Of a stretch of DNA of 64,000 bases, positions 42,156-50,835 are shown piece after piece. The notes beneath the pieces were generated by a model. The model had not been told where the DNA came from. It was given only the letters and a program-made list of their open reading frames with translations, and did not search any database. Origin of the DNA: Terrimicrobium sacchariphilum (GTDB lineage Bacteria; Verrucomicrobiota; Verrucomicrobiia; Chthoniobacterales; Terrimicrobiaceae); the NCBI RefSeq assembly GCF_001613545.1, contig NZ_BDCO01000002.1:2170001-2234000 (forward strand), in the 5' to 3' direction. Position numbers and translations under genes: made by a program. Positions within the stretch are counted from its first letter, which is position 1. Every line of letters begins with the position of its first letter.

Positions 42156-43037
42156 TCAACGCCGTTCGCGTCCTGTAATGGCGAGAATGGCTTCGTTTCC
42201 TACTTTCCTCTCGACCGAGACCGCGAAGAACTCTGCACGGATGCCCTTGACTGCTCCCAGCATCGTCAGACCATAGCTCTCGCGAGCCTGCTGGAGGACG
42301 TTTTGATGGATGGGAGCGATGCCGATGCCGTCTGCAGCGAAATCCTTGAGCAACGCTGTGTCGTCAAACTCTGCCACTATCCGGGGAGTGATTCCCTCAC
42401 GATGAAACCACGCGTCCAGTTCTCTCCTTAATGGCATGGCGGGAGTGGGGAGGAGAAACGGAGCACCCTCCAGAGAATGGGGGAACTTTTTTCCAAACCG
42501 ACGGGCGATGATGGGAGCGGCGCACAGGCTGATCCCACACGCGCCCAGTTTGTGGTGAAACGTGCCATGAGCGATCTCTCCGGAGATCTGTGTATCAGTC
42601 AGCAGGATATCGAGGCGATGCTGCTTCAGGCGCAGCACCAGGTCCTCAAGCACTCCCTCATGGCACACCAGCCGGACCGATGAGCCGATCGCAAATACCG
42701 GACGCAAGAGTTCCCGGGCGATGAGCTTGGGCAGGGAGTCTACGATGCCGACATTGAGGCGGTTGGGCTTTGATTCCATCCCTTGCGCGAAGGCGGCCTG
42801 CAACTCCGCGCCGAGGCCGAAGATTTCCTCCGCATACTCCATGGCGACGCGACCTGCCGCCGTGAGAATGAGTTTTCGACCGCTGCGCTGGAAGAGCGGT
42901 TCACCCAGCGACTCCTCCAGTTGATGGATCTGGGTGCTCATGGTTGGCTGCGTAAGGTGGAGCTTTGCCGCAGCCGCCCGCAAGCTTCCTTCACGTGCCA
43001 CAGCCCAGAAAATCCGGAGATGGTGGTAGTTCATCAT
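42156..43037 (-). CDS. LysR-family transcriptional regulator, NhaR-like
   Basis: A 293-residue LysR regulator. The winged helix-turn-helix is at residues 3-62 (NYHHLRIFWAVAREGSLRAA, TQPTMSTQIHQLEESLG, RSGRKLILTAAG). The rest is a PBP-type effector domain. NYHHLRIFWAV, IHQLEESLGEPLFQR and PTPAMPLRRELDAWFHREGI resemble NhaR of E. coli, which activates the NhaA sodium/proton antiporter. It faces the DUF1232-terC pair across a 63-base gap with a perfect palindrome, so it probably controls that pair as well as itself. No antiporter gene is in the window. Confidence 0.85.
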   Translation of the reverse strand: MMNYHHLRIFWAVAREGSLRAAAAKLHLTQPTMSTQIHQLEESLGEPLFQRSGRKLILTAAGRVAMEYAEEIFGLGAELQAAFAQGMESKPNRLNVGIVDSLPKLIARELLRPVFAIGSSVRLVCHEGVLEDLVLRLKQHRLDILLTDTQISGEIAHGTFHHKLGACGISLCAAPIIARRFGKKFPHSLEGAPFLLPTPAMPLRRELDAWFHREGITPRIVAEFDDTALLKDFAADGIGIAPIHQNVLQQARESYGLTMLGAVKGIRAEFFAVSVERKVGNEAILAITGRERR

Positions 43038-43039
43038 TG

Positions 43040-43056
43040 GTTAGATTTTATCTAAC
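43040..43056. promoter_or_regulatory. LysR-type operator palindrome in the divergent gap
   Basis: GTTAGAT-TTT-ATCTAAC is a perfect 17-bp inverted repeat ending three bases from the regulator's start codon. It contains the T-N11-A core expected of LysR sites and lies in the only shared promoter region of the regulator and the DUF1232-terC genes, which fits autorepression and control of the divergent pair. Assignment is by position and symmetry. Confidence 0.5.
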
Positions 43057-43100
43057 GGATCGTTAAAAACATCGTAATATTCAAACGATAAATCCTGGGT

Positions 43101-43541
43101 ATGCTTTCCCCCATCGTGAAAGCAGCAACGATCGATGAGTATATTGAGAATGCAGCTTCGGGGATCGTGCCGGGCGAATTGGGGCGCCTGGCCGATCTCT
43201 CGGGGCGCTTGTGGGATAAGGTTACCGAGGCCGATCCGGTCCGGCATCCCCGTCTCCAGGCGCAGGCCCGCATTCTCGAGATACTTCTCGTGACGTATCA
43301 GCCGCGCTACGATGAGCTTCCCTCAGATGAACGGCGTGCCCTGGGCGAGCTCGGCGTGGCGGCATCCTACCTGCTCAAGGGGTACGACGTGATTCCTGAT
43401 GAGGTGGAGGAAATTGGCTTCGATGACGATGCTTTTCTAGTCGACGCCGTCTTCAGCCGTAACCGTGATGTGATCGAGCGTTGGGTCGCATCCCGCCTCG
43501 AACGTTCGATATCCGCTTCGCTGTTCGCCCCGAGCCGATGA
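43101..43541 (+). CDS. DUF1232 (YkvA-like) protein
   Basis: A 146-residue protein with the DUF1232 core YLLKGYDVIPDEVEEIGFDDDAFLVDAVF (shown here in part near residues 94-121: the D-x-IPD and DD residues). Most DUF1232 proteins are small membrane or membrane-associated proteins; here the core lacks a long hydrophobic stretch and the remainder is soluble. Function is unknown. The gene is divergent from the NhaR-like regulator and overlaps the terC start by four bases, suggesting that the two work together. Confidence 0.75.
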   Translation: MLSPIVKAATIDEYIENAASGIVPGELGRLADLSGRLWDKVTEADPVRHPRLQAQARILEILLVTYQPRYDELPSDERRALGELGVAASYLLKGYDVIPDEVEEIGFDDDAFLVDAVFSRNRDVIERWVASRLERSISASLFAPSR

Positions 43542-44563
43542 CACTCTTTCCCTTTGAACACTACTGGGGATTTTATGCGGCCTTCTCCGCGTTGATTCTC
43601 GGATTGCTCGCCCTTGATCTCTTTGTCTTTCACCGCCGCGCTCATGCCGTGTCGATGAAGGAGGCGGCGGGATGGAGCGTCTTCTGGGTCGCCCTGGGAC
43701 TCATCTTTGGCGTCGGTCTTTACTATTACAGCCTTTCCAGCTTTGCCGGGAATCCGGCCATGGCGGGGATGAACCATGCCGCCATGGCTGGACAGGCGAC
43801 CATTGAATACTATACCGGCTTCGTCATTGAGAAGGCTCTGGCGGTCGATAACCTTTTCGTCTTTGTGATGATCTTCGCCTATCTTTCGATCCCGGCGGAG
43901 TTTCAGCATCGGGTTCTGTTCTTTGGCATCCTCGGCGCGCTCGTGTTCCGGGCGATTTTCATCGCGCTTGGGGCGGTCCTCTTCCAGTTCCACTGGGTGG
44001 TGATTTTCTTCGGCGTCCTCCTGATCCTGACCGGCATCAAGATCCTCCTCGTGGCGGATACGAAGGACGATCCTTCGAAAAACCCGATAATCCGGTTTCT
44101 CATGTCGCGTTTGCCCGTGACAGCGATGGATGGTCAGAAGTTCTTTGTCCGTAAGGCGGGCAAGTGGCTCGTCACGCCGTTGTTTGTAGCACTCATATTC
44201 ATCGAGGTCTCGGACATCATCTTTGCCGTGGATTCCGTCCCCGCGATCTTCGCCATTACGAAGGAGCCGCTGATCGTGTTCACCTCGAATGTCTTCGCCA
44301 TCCTTGGCCTGCGTGCCATGTATTTTCTGCTCGCGGGGGCGGTCGACAAATTTCACCTTTTGAAGTACGCGCTTGGCGTGATCCTGATCTTTGTCGGCCT
44401 GAAAATGGCATGGCTGAACGAAGCTTTCGGAGGAAAGTTTCCGATCACCTGGTCGCTTGGCATCATTCTCGGCCTGCTGGCTGTTGCCATCACAGCATCG
44501 CTGGTACTGGCGAAAAAGACGGAGGCGGGGATTGTCCCGGCCAATCCTTCCCGGGACGCCTGA
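43538..44563 (+). CDS. TerC family membrane protein (Alx-like)
   Basis: A 341-residue membrane protein of about nine helices. YYTGFVIEKALAVDNLFVFVMIF near residue 91 carries the conserved acidic residue and LVALIFIEVSDIIFAVDSVPAIFA near 216 the second, the two hallmarks of the TerC family. Alx and related proteins export manganese or respond to alkaline pH, and TerC proteins confer tellurite tolerance or assist metalation of secreted proteins. The start is ATG 43538, overlapping the DUF1232 stop. An NhaR-like regulator next door suits a pH or ion response. Confidence 0.88.
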   Translation: MTLFPFEHYWGFYAAFSALILGLLALDLFVFHRRAHAVSMKEAAGWSVFWVALGLIFGVGLYYYSLSSFAGNPAMAGMNHAAMAGQATIEYYTGFVIEKALAVDNLFVFVMIFAYLSIPAEFQHRVLFFGILGALVFRAIFIALGAVLFQFHWVVIFFGVLLILTGIKILLVADTKDDPSKNPIIRFLMSRLPVTAMDGQKFFVRKAGKWLVTPLFVALIFIEVSDIIFAVDSVPAIFAITKEPLIVFTSNVFAILGLRAMYFLLAGAVDKFHLLKYALGVILIFVGLKMAWLNEAFGGKFPITWSLGIILGLLAVAITASLVLAKKTEAGIVPANPSRDA

Positions 44564-44567
44564 GAAG

Positions 44568-45473
44568 CTATCTGGCGGGTGCCCGGACCTTCGATGCCGC
44601 CGAGCGCTCCCGAGTGGCGGAGAGAAGCCGTCTGGCCAGTAATCCGCGTCTGGGCGCAAACGTCATGGCGAGGAGGAACAGGAGAGCCAGTACGAGCACG
44701 ATGCAAGCTCCGGTTGCTCCGTTGATGAAGTAGCTGACATATACGCCGACGATGCTGGACAGGACCGCCGAGCCTACGGCTATCTGAAGCATGTGCGTGA
44801 ACCGGTGGCTTAACAAAAACCCGATACAGCCTGGAGTGATGAGCATCGCCATCACAAGGATGATGCCGACGGCCTGGAGAGAAACCACGATGGCCAGCGC
44901 CACGAGCGAGAGCAGTGTGTAGTAGAGTCGCGTGGTGTTCAGCCCGATCGATCGGGCGTGGTTCGCGTCGAAGCAGAATAGCAGGAGATCTCTGCGCAGG
45001 AGCAGGATTGCGAGCAGTGTGAGTCCGCCGATGACTGCGGTCTGAGCGATGAGTGATTGCGAGATGCCGAGCAGACTCCCGAAAAGAATGTGGTTGAGGT
45101 GTACGTCGGTTTTGACCTTGGTGAACAAGACCAGCCCCAGTCCGAAGAGGCCCGTAAAGACAATTCCCATGACGGTGTCTTCCTTCACGCGACTATGCGA
45201 TTTGATGAAGCCTGTCGCGGAAGCGCACAGCAGCCCTGCAGCAAATGCGCCCACGGAGAGAGGTAGTCCCGCGATGTAGGCGAGCACGATGCCAGGCAGC
45301 ATCGCGTGCGAGATGGCGTCACCCATCAACGACCAACCCTTCAGTACGAGGTAGCATGAGAGCATCGCACAAACGACGCCCACCAGCGCCCCCACGCCGA
45401 GCGCCTCGAGCATGAACTGGTGCCGGAATGGCGCGGCCGGGTCCTGGAGAAACAGTTCGATGGCTGCGTTCAC
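44568..45473 (-). CDS. troD: Second metal ABC permease of the Tro-like system
   Basis: A 301-residue ABC-3 family permease with about eight helices. The coupling region is SLMGDAISHAMLPGIVLAYIAG near residue 50. It is the fourth gene of a binding protein-ATPase-permease-permease cassette resembling TroABCD of treponemes and YtgABCD of chlamydiae. The start is GTG 45473, overlapping the first permease stop (GTGA); the frame is open further upstream inside the neighbour gene. Symbol by analogy; the metal (Mn, Zn or Fe) is not determined. It ends four bases from terC. Confidence 0.85.
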   Translation of the reverse strand: MNAAIELFLQDPAAPFRHQFMLEALGVGALVGVVCAMLSCYLVLKGWSLMGDAISHAMLPGIVLAYIAGLPLSVGAFAAGLLCASATGFIKSHSRVKEDTVMGIVFTGLFGLGLVLFTKVKTDVHLNHILFGSLLGISQSLIAQTAVIGGLTLLAILLLRRDLLLFCFDANHARSIGLNTTRLYYTLLSLVALAIVVSLQAVGIILVMAMLITPGCIGFLLSHRFTHMLQIAVGSAVLSSIVGVYVSYFINGATGACIVLVLALLFLLAMTFAPRRGLLARRLLSATRERSAASKVRAPAR

Positions 45474-46345
45474 GCCGAAACCTCCCGGAGTGTGGTGGTA
45501 ACCGCTTTCCGACCAGCACGCCTCGCCGCGAGCATCCCGTGTTTGGGAGCAAAGGCGAACGCCAGGAGGAATAGTGTCGTCTGGAGAACCACGATACATC
45601 CCCCGACAGAACCATCGAGGAAATAGCTGGCATACGCTCCGGCGGCGGCTGTCAATACACCCATTGTCGACGCGATGCCTAGCATCCTTCCAAATCGGTC
45701 GGTCAGCAGATAAGCCGTTGCGCCGGGAGTTACGAGCATTGCCACGACGAGGCAGGCACCGACCGCCTGGAGGGCAGCCACGGCAACGGCGGAGAGAAGA
45801 GACAGCAGGATAAAGTGCAGCGCAGTGGTGTTGAGCCCGATGGAGCGGGCCTGGTTCGCATCAAAGCAGAAAAGCAGAAGATCCTTCCATTTTGCCAGCA
45901 GCACAGCCATGGCGATGCCGCAGATGGCGATCGCCTGGAGGATGTCAAAATCCGCGATGCCCAGCATGTTCCCAAAGACGATCGTGCGGAGATTGAATCC
46001 CGTGGGATATAGCGAAATGAGAAGCAGACCCAATGCGAAGAAGCTCGTGAATACGATGCCTATCGTTGCATCCTCGCGAATAGGCGTCTTGGCTTTGACA
46101 AAGCCCATGGCAGCCGCGGCCAGAAGGCCCGCGAAGAACGCACCGACGGCAAACGGCAGACCGAGCATCAACGCCAGCGCCACGCCCGGCACGACGGAAT
46201 GGGAGAGGGCATCTCCCATCAGAGACCACCCCTTGAGCGTGACGAAACACGAGAGGAATGCGCAGACGCCTCCGATAAGCGCACTCACGAATATCGCCTT
46301 GAGCATGTACTCGTAGTGGAACGGAATGGTCAGTTGCTCGATCAT
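45470..46345 (-). CDS. troC: First metal ABC permease of the Tro-like system
   Basis: A 291-residue permease of the ABC-3 family, with [22 protein letters not shown] near residue 38 as the ATPase coupling motif and about nine hydrophobic helices. It and the next gene are paralogues and likely form a heterodimeric channel. Its stop overlaps the troD-like start, and its start overlaps the ATPase stop by four bases. Its N-terminus ([23 protein letters not shown]) resembles those of chlamydial and treponemal permeases. Symbol by analogy. Confidence 0.86.
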   Translation of the reverse strand: MIEQLTIPFHYEYMLKAIFVSALIGGVCAFLSCFVTLKGWSLMGDALSHSVVPGVALALMLGLPFAVGAFFAGLLAAAAMGFVKAKTPIREDATIGIVFTSFFALGLLLISLYPTGFNLRTIVFGNMLGIADFDILQAIAICGIAMAVLLAKWKDLLLFCFDANQARSIGLNTTALHFILLSLLSAVAVAALQAVGACLVVAMLVTPGATAYLLTDRFGRMLGIASTMGVLTAAAGAYASYFLDGSVGGCIVVLQTTLFLLAFAFAPKHGMLAARRAGRKAVTTTLREVSA

Positions 46346-47229
46346 GAGTCCTCTCCCTGTTTCCTTTCCTCCGCGAGGCGGTGCTCCAGATGGCCGCCGC
46401 GTCCCAGCACTACGGGGCGTTCATCGTCGGTCAGCAGAGTCACTGCCCGTCCGTCCGTCTCATCCACGGTGGATTGGTCGAACTGGAACTGCCGCAACAC
46501 ACCACCGAAGGCAAGGGTCAGGTTGGCCTGGGTGAAGACCTCCTCCGTCGGGCCAAATGCCAGTACCGTGCGGTTAATCAATACGACCTGGTCGCAGAAC
46601 TCCGGCACGGAACCGAGATTATGCGTCGACACAAGCATGATGTGCCCGGCCTCTCTCAGCTCACGGAGAAGCTCGATAATGGCGGCTTCGGTTTTGACGT
46701 CCACTCCGGTAAATGGTTCATCAAGCAGGATGACTCGTCCGCCTTGTGCGAGGGCGCGAGCCAGGAAGACACGCTTCTTCTGCCCACCGGAAAGCTCGCC
46801 AATCTGGCGGTCCCGAAAGTCCCACATCTTCACCCTCTCAAGACTTTCCCGGACCAGGCGTTTGTCCTCCGCACGCGGGGTGCGCAGGAAATTCATAAAT
46901 CCGTACCGGCCCATCATCACCACGTCCCACACGCTCACCGGGAAGGTCCAGTCGACCTCCTCGGACTGCGGGACATAAGCGACCCAGCTTTTCTTTTGTG
47001 CCTCCTTGACGGGGCGTCCTCCGATCGTGACCGAGCCTCGCGATGGCCTGACGAATCCCATGATCGCCTTGAAGAGAGTGGATTTTCCGCTGCCATTCAC
47101 GCCGACGAGCGCACAGATGGACCCGCTTCTGAGATGAAACGACGCATCATGGAGCGCGGTGTGTCCATTGTTGTACGTCACGGTGACGTCGCTCACATGG
47201 ACGTCCAGAGAAGTTGACTTGCTGGTCAT
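46342..47229 (-). CDS. troB: ATP-binding protein of the Tro-like metal importer
   Basis: A 295-residue ABC ATPase. Walker A is GVNGSGKST near residue 45, the signature [14 protein letters not shown] near 145 and Walker [13 protein letters not shown] near 167. [12 protein letters not shown] is the metal-importer variant also present in the zinc system. A C-terminal tail of about 40 residues beyond the usual domain, polar and charged ([13 protein letters not shown]), has no histidine tract. Start is ATG 47229 with GGAAAGGA seven bases upstream; a longer frame of 324 bases before it is not gene-like. It follows the binding protein after 67 bases. Confidence 0.9.
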   Translation of the reverse strand: MTSKSTSLDVHVSDVTVTYNNGHTALHDASFHLRSGSICALVGVNGSGKSTLFKAIMGFVRPSRGSVTIGGRPVKEAQKKSWVAYVPQSEEVDWTFPVSVWDVVMMGRYGFMNFLRTPRAEDKRLVRESLERVKMWDFRDRQIGELSGGQKKRVFLARALAQGGRVILLDEPFTGVDVKTEAAIIELLRELREAGHIMLVSTHNLGSVPEFCDQVVLINRTVLAFGPTEEVFTQANLTLAFGGVLRQFQFDQSTVDETDGRAVTLLTDDERPVVLGRGGHLEHRLAEERKQGEDS

Positions 47230-47296
47230 TTCGGTCCTTTCCGGCCATTTGTCCCGAGGGAAGGATTGGGAATCATTGCCTTTCGTTGTATTGACT

Positions 47297-48208
47297 TCAC
47301 TTCCCGGTGAAGCCTTTGACGATGGTGTCTGCGTTGTACTGGAGCAGTTTGAGGTAAGTCGGAGCCGGGCCCTCCTCGGCCGTGAGAGAATCGACGTAAA
47401 GCACGCCGCCGTATTTCGCCCCGGTTTCCTTGGCGACCTGGAGCATGGCCTTCGGGCTGATCGTGCTTTCGCTGAATACGACGGGAATTTTGTCTTTCCG
47501 CACCGTATCGACGACTTTGCGCACCTGTTGCGGCGTGCCTTCCTCGTCGGCATTCACGGGCCACAGGTAGAGCTCCTTCATGCCGTAGTTGCGGAGGAGA
47601 TAGGAAAACGCGCCTTCACAGGAAACAAGGGTCCGCTGATTTTCCGGGATCTGGGCGAGCTTCTCGCGCACCGGTTCGTCGATAGCCTTGAGCTCCTTGG
47701 TATAGGCCGCAGCGTTGGCGTTGTAGGTTTCCTCATTGGCCGGGTCGATCTGCACCAGCGCCTTGCGGATGTTCTCCGTGTAAATAACCGCATTGGCCGG
47801 GGACATCCAGGTGTGGGGATTCGGTTTTCCATTGTAGGGGCCTTCCGCGATGCTCATCGGTTCGATCCCCTCGGTGAGTACCGCGACCGGAACGCCCTTC
47901 ACGCTTTTGAAGAACTTTTCGAACCAGCGCTCAAGGCCCATGCCGTTATAAAGCACCAGATCGGCCGCCTGCGCTTTGACGATATCCAGTGGCGTCGGCT
48001 CATATTCGTGAATCTCCGCGCCGGGCTTGGTAATCGACTCCACGATGGCTTTGTCGCCAGCGACATTCTGAGCCATGTCCTGAATGATGGTGAAGGACGT
48101 GAGAATTCGCTTCGGTTTTACGGGTGAAGTGGTGTCTGCCGCAAACGCACCTGGCAGAGTCAGGCCGATAATCGCGACGTACAAAAGAGTGTGATGTCTG
48201 GTTCTCAT
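47297..48208 (-). CDS. troA: Metal-binding protein of the Tro-like importer
   Basis: A 303-residue periplasmic cluster A-I binding protein with signal peptide (to about residue 23). Metal-ligand regions are [14 protein letters not shown] (near residue 66), [12 protein letters not shown] (near 131), [16 protein letters not shown] (near 194; a Cys-Glu at the usual His position) and [11 protein letters not shown] (near 279). There is no long histidine-rich loop, unlike the zinc protein at 7095, which fits manganese or iron better than zinc. It leads the four-gene cassette behind a palindrome-bearing promoter. Symbol by analogy. Confidence 0.88.
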   Translation of the reverse strand: MRTRHHTLLYVAIIGLTLPGAFAADTTSPVKPKRILTSFTIIQDMAQNVAGDKAIVESITKPGAEIHEYEPTPLDIVKAQAADLVLYNGMGLERWFEKFFKSVKGVPVAVLTEGIEPMSIAEGPYNGKPNPHTWMSPANAVIYTENIRKALVQIDPANEETYNANAAAYTKELKAIDEPVREKLAQIPENQRTLVSCEGAFSYLLRNYGMKELYLWPVNADEEGTPQQVRKVVDTVRKDKIPVVFSESTISPKAMLQVAKETGAKYGGVLYVDSLTAEEGPAPTYLKLLQYNADTIVKGFTGK

Positions 48209-48259
48209 GGATTCATCTGTCTTCCTGCTTGTTGAGCGCGATGGGTGTTTGCGTCAAAA

Positions 48260-48275
48260 TGTAGCGTTAGCTACA
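48260..48275. promoter_or_regulatory. Perfect palindrome TGTAGC-GTTA-GCTACA in the troA promoter
   Basis: A 16-bp inverted repeat with perfect 6-bp arms, 52 bases before the troA start codon. A minus-strand TTGACA (48310-48315) could be the -35 box, placing the palindrome about at the transcription start, where a metal-responsive repressor (MntR, DtxR or Fur-like) would block RNA polymerase. The palindrome does not match a consensus I can name. Confidence 0.45.
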
Positions 48276-48447
48276 GGATGAAGATATGGCTACTTGCGGC
48301 AGTATGATTTGTCAACGGTCTTTTCCCGCGTCCGGAATGCGGATGGCCGACTCAGCGCCGAGGCGAGTCGGATATGCCCCTTGGCTTCCCCCAAAACTAG
48401 GGATGTGTGCGATGATACCACCCCAACGCCTGAGCGTTTGGCGGTAG

Positions 48448-48473
48448 CCCTCTCGGTTGGGCGCGCGAGAGGG
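48448..48473 (-). terminator. Strong hairpin downstream of the LssY-domain gene
   Basis: CCCTCTCG, ten bases, CGAGAGGG: a perfect 8-bp stem nine bases after the LssY-like stop codon (minus-strand transcript); GGT and ACC extend it beyond a two-base bulge. There is no following run of T, so it may stop transcription weakly or stabilise the 3' end. Confidence 0.4.
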
Positions 48474-48481
48474 ACCGTGAG

Positions 48482-49168
48482 TTATTTTTTGAGGATGATC
48501 GCGCCGAGCCTTCCATCGGTACGCCAGAGGTCTCCGCCACCATTGCGGCCCTCGTGTTCCGACTGGAAGTTAGTGACGTAATATTCATCCTGGATGAAGC
48601 CCGCCTGCTTAAGGCCTGTCATGACGAGATCACGCTCGGCGTCGACATCCGGGCCGATATGGTGGGTCACCTGGGCGTTGGCGTGACTAAGTCCGACGCG
48701 CTCGTCGAGGGTGGCTGATCCGAACCAGACGGGACGACCGTCCTTGAGCTTGTCCCATCGCCAGAATCTCACGTGATGGCGCTGGCGCGGACTGTCTCCG
48801 ATGGGAAGCTCAAAGGCCAGATCCTGCTTGCGATCGAAAAGAAACAAGCTGCTGACCGGAGCTTGGTCGTCGGGCTTTTTGATGACGGAATCCACCGCGA
48901 TGCGCACGCTGCTGTCGAAGGTGATCGGGTCGGCGGGATACCATCCAGCCTTGTTCATGGCGCGAACAAGTTCCGCCTCTTCTCCCTCGATGGCGATATT
49001 GACCGGATCTCCCGGATGTCCGTCCGACGTGTGAGTGATGCGCGGGCCTCCATTGAAATGATGGCGGTAAAACGACCGCGTGATCATGGGGATAAGGATG
49101 TAGGCCGCCAGGGCCCAGACCAGGAGAATGACGACAAACAGGGGGATACTTTTCTTCATGCGGAGCAT
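48482..49168 (-). CDS. Membrane-anchored LssY C-terminal domain protein
   Basis: A 228-residue protein with one N-terminal hydrophobic segment (FVVILLVWALAAYILIPM) and a soluble LssY_C-type domain. LVRAMNKAGWYPADPITFDSSVRI near residue 67 and LFLFDRKQDLAFELP near 107 and RHHVRFWRWD near 130 are typical of the domain, which forms the C-terminal part of LssY near Legionella type I secretion genes and occurs alone in many bacteria. The function is unknown. It is a monocistronic gene between troA and the HxlR gene, followed by the hairpin above. Confidence 0.75.
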   Translation of the reverse strand: MLRMKKSIPLFVVILLVWALAAYILIPMITRSFYRHHFNGGPRITHTSDGHPGDPVNIAIEGEEAELVRAMNKAGWYPADPITFDSSVRIAVDSVIKKPDDQAPVSSLFLFDRKQDLAFELPIGDSPRQRHHVRFWRWDKLKDGRPVWFGSATLDERVGLSHANAQVTHHIGPDVDAERDLVMTGLKQAGFIQDEYYVTNFQSEHEGRNGGGDLWRTDGRLGAIILKK

Positions 49169-49267
49169 GGTGCCGACGACCTATGAGTCTGACTGGATGG
49201 TAGCCTCGTTGTCGAGAGCGAGGAAAGCCCAAAAGCAGCAATGCGCTGATTGGGCTTCCTGCGTTCC

Positions 49268-49618
49268 TTACGTCTGGTGGCCACCATCGGGACGTTTGCC
49301 GGCCCACGTGAGAAGCGCGTCGAGGGCGGGACAGAGGGACTGGCCCCACCGGGTCAGTGAATACTCCACCTTGGGCGGGATTTCCGGATAGACCCGTCGC
49401 AAGACGATGCCGTCTTTCTCCAACTGCCGAAGCTGCTGCGCGAGCATCTTTTGGGTGACTGCGGGAATGGCTCGTTCGAGTTCCGAGAATCGTCGTACTC
49501 CTCCATCAAACAACTGAAAAAGGATCAGGAGTTTCCAGCGCCCTTCGAGCATCTTGAGCGCCTTTTCCACGTCGATCGCCGCCGTCTCGGGGGTATAGGG
49601 TACGCCCTGGGGATCCAT
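49268..49618 (-). CDS. HxlR-family transcriptional regulator
   Basis: A 116-residue winged-helix regulator of the HxlR family (dimeric, often sensing reactive aldehydes or redox state). The core LEGRWKLLILFQLFDGGVRRF, PAVTQKMLAQQLRQLEKDGIV and YSLTRWGQSLCPALDALLTWA matches the family. One cysteine lies in the last helix (LCPAL). I start at ATG 49618; an in-frame ATG at 49645 is possible but would read through the operator-like palindrome. It diverges from an NTF2-like/SDR pair that it probably controls. Confidence 0.85.
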   Translation of the reverse strand: MDPQGVPYTPETAAIDVEKALKMLEGRWKLLILFQLFDGGVRRFSELERAIPAVTQKMLAQQLRQLEKDGIVLRRVYPEIPPKVEYSLTRWGQSLCPALDALLTWAGKRPDGGHQT

Positions 49619-49638
49619 ACTTACTTTTTTGTGGGTTC

Positions 49639-49652
49639 TTCCCATTTGGGAA
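49639..49652. promoter_or_regulatory. Candidate HxlR operator TTCCCA-TT-TGGGAA
   Basis: A perfect 14-bp inverted repeat in the 54-base gap between the divergent HxlR and NTF2-like genes. HxlR proteins bind palindromes in the promoter shared with their divergent target, so position and symmetry both fit. It lies three bases before an upstream in-frame ATG (49655) of the NTF2-like gene. Confidence 0.5.
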
Positions 49653-49672
49653 CTATGGATTATCGTGGGGTT

Positions 49673-50011
49673 ATGACAACGAGCAATTCATCGGAGGTCC
49701 CAGCGCCGCTTGCGGATTATATCGAGGCCGCCAACGCCGGAATGATCGAGCCAGCTCTTGCCTCCTTCTCCGAAACCGCCGTCGTGCAGGACGAAGGCGG
49801 AGAATACTGTGGACATGTAGCCATCCGCGATTGGATCAAGGAGACGGTTGGGAAATATCAGTTCCGGGTCACGCCTCTCGCAGTTCACAAGTCGGGAGAT
49901 CATGTCGTGGTGCAGTGCCAGGTTGGTGGCAGCTTTCCCGGGAGTCCGGTGCAACTCGATTTTGATACTGTCGTCTCCGGCGGAAAAATCTCTCATCTTT
50001 CCATTCGATGA
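49673..50011 (+). CDS. NTF2/SnoaL-like protein
   Basis: A 112-residue small alpha+beta cone-fold protein of the SnoaL/NTF2-like type: an N-terminal helix (PLADYIEAANAGMIEPALASF), then a strand-rich half ending VSGGKISHLSIR. ALASFSETAVVQDEGGEYCGHVAIRDWI is the typical first-pocket segment. Many members are small hydrolases or isomerases, or have only a binding role. The start is ATG 49673; an ATG 18 bases upstream (49655) is possible. It overlaps the SDR gene by four bases, so both are likely one HxlR-controlled unit. Confidence 0.75.
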   Translation: MTTSNSSEVPAPLADYIEAANAGMIEPALASFSETAVVQDEGGEYCGHVAIRDWIKETVGKYQFRVTPLAVHKSGDHVVVQCQVGGSFPGSPVQLDFDTVVSGGKISHLSIR

Positions 50012-50799
50012 ACAGCATTTCTGTCCGGGAGTTTGAGGGCCGCCGGGTCCTGGTCACCGGAGGAACCAAGGGAGCGGGGGCTGCCATGGTTCATCGGTTT
50101 GCCCTGGCTGGCGCCAGAGTCGCCACCACGGCGCGTTCGGCAGTCTGTCCAGACGGGGTAAACTGCGAGCTTTACATCCCGGCTGATGTTGCAACGCCGG
50201 AAGGCGCCACGAATGTTGGGCGCACTCTCACTGAGCAATGGGATGGAGTGGATGTCCTGATCCACAATGTGGGCGGATCGGCCACGCCCGGAGGGGGCTT
50301 CGCCGTCATCACCGATGAACTGTGGGAACAGGAGTTGAATGTGAATCTCCTCGCGGCCGTGCGGCTTGACCGATTGTTGCTGCCTTTGATGATCGAGCGA
50401 GGAAATGGGGTCGTCATCCATATTTCCTCCATCCAGCGCCGCCTCCCATTGCCCGCATCAACCACGGCCTATGCTGCCGCCAAGGCGGCGTTGACCACCT
50501 ATAGCAAATCCTTGTCCAAGGAGGTCGGACCCAAAGGAGTGCGGGTGCTTTCAGTCGCGCCGGGCTGGATCTACACATCAGCCGCGGAAGGGCTCGTGAA
50601 ACGAATCGCCGATCAGGGAGGCGTCGACGAGGATGCGGCCCGCCAGCAAATCCTCGATTCCCTAGGCGGTATTCCCATCGGCCGTCCCGCGATGCCGGAG
50701 GAGGTGGCTGATCTGGTGGCCTTCCTCGCTTCACCTCGCGCCGCATCGATTCACGGAACGGAGCTGGTCATCGATGGAGGAACCATTCCGACGGTCTAG
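50008..50799 (+). CDS. SDR family NAD(P)-dependent oxidoreductase
   Basis: A 263-residue classical short-chain dehydrogenase. The cofactor motif VLVTGGTKGAGAAMVHRFA (TGxxxGxG) is near residue 12, IHNVGGS (NNAG-like) near 89, the catalytic Ser is in IHISSIQRR near 136 with YAAAKAA (YxxxK) near 153, and PEEVADLVAFLAS and GTELVIDGGT close the fold. The substrate is unknown. Overlap with the NTF2-like gene and divergence from the HxlR gene suggest a small detoxification operon. Confidence 0.9.
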   Translation: MNSISVREFEGRRVLVTGGTKGAGAAMVHRFALAGARVATTARSAVCPDGVNCELYIPADVATPEGATNVGRTLTEQWDGVDVLIHNVGGSATPGGGFAVITDELWEQELNVNLLAAVRLDRLLLPLMIERGNGVVIHISSIQRRLPLPASTTAYAAAKAALTTYSKSLSKEVGPKGVRVLSVAPGWIYTSAAEGLVKRIADQGGVDEDAARQQILDSLGGIPIGRPAMPEEVADLVAFLASPRAASIHGTELVIDGGTIPTV

Positions 50800-50805
50800 G
50801 CAGCT

Positions 50806-50827
50806 GGGCGTGTTTTATTATGCGCCC
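50806..50827 (+). terminator. Weak hairpin between convergent SDR and GGQ-factor genes
   Basis: GGGCG, twelve bases, CGCCC, seven bases after the SDR stop codon, in the 36-base gap between convergent genes. The stem is short and no clear T-run follows on either strand, so this is only a candidate bidirectional terminator. Confidence 0.25.
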
Positions 50828-50835
50828 TTGGCTTT

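Noticed and set aside
43367-44659. Open frame of 430 codons opposite terC
   Set aside because: Charged, repetitive Asp/Lys/Glu translation typical of the reverse complement of membrane helices; terC is intact on the other strand.
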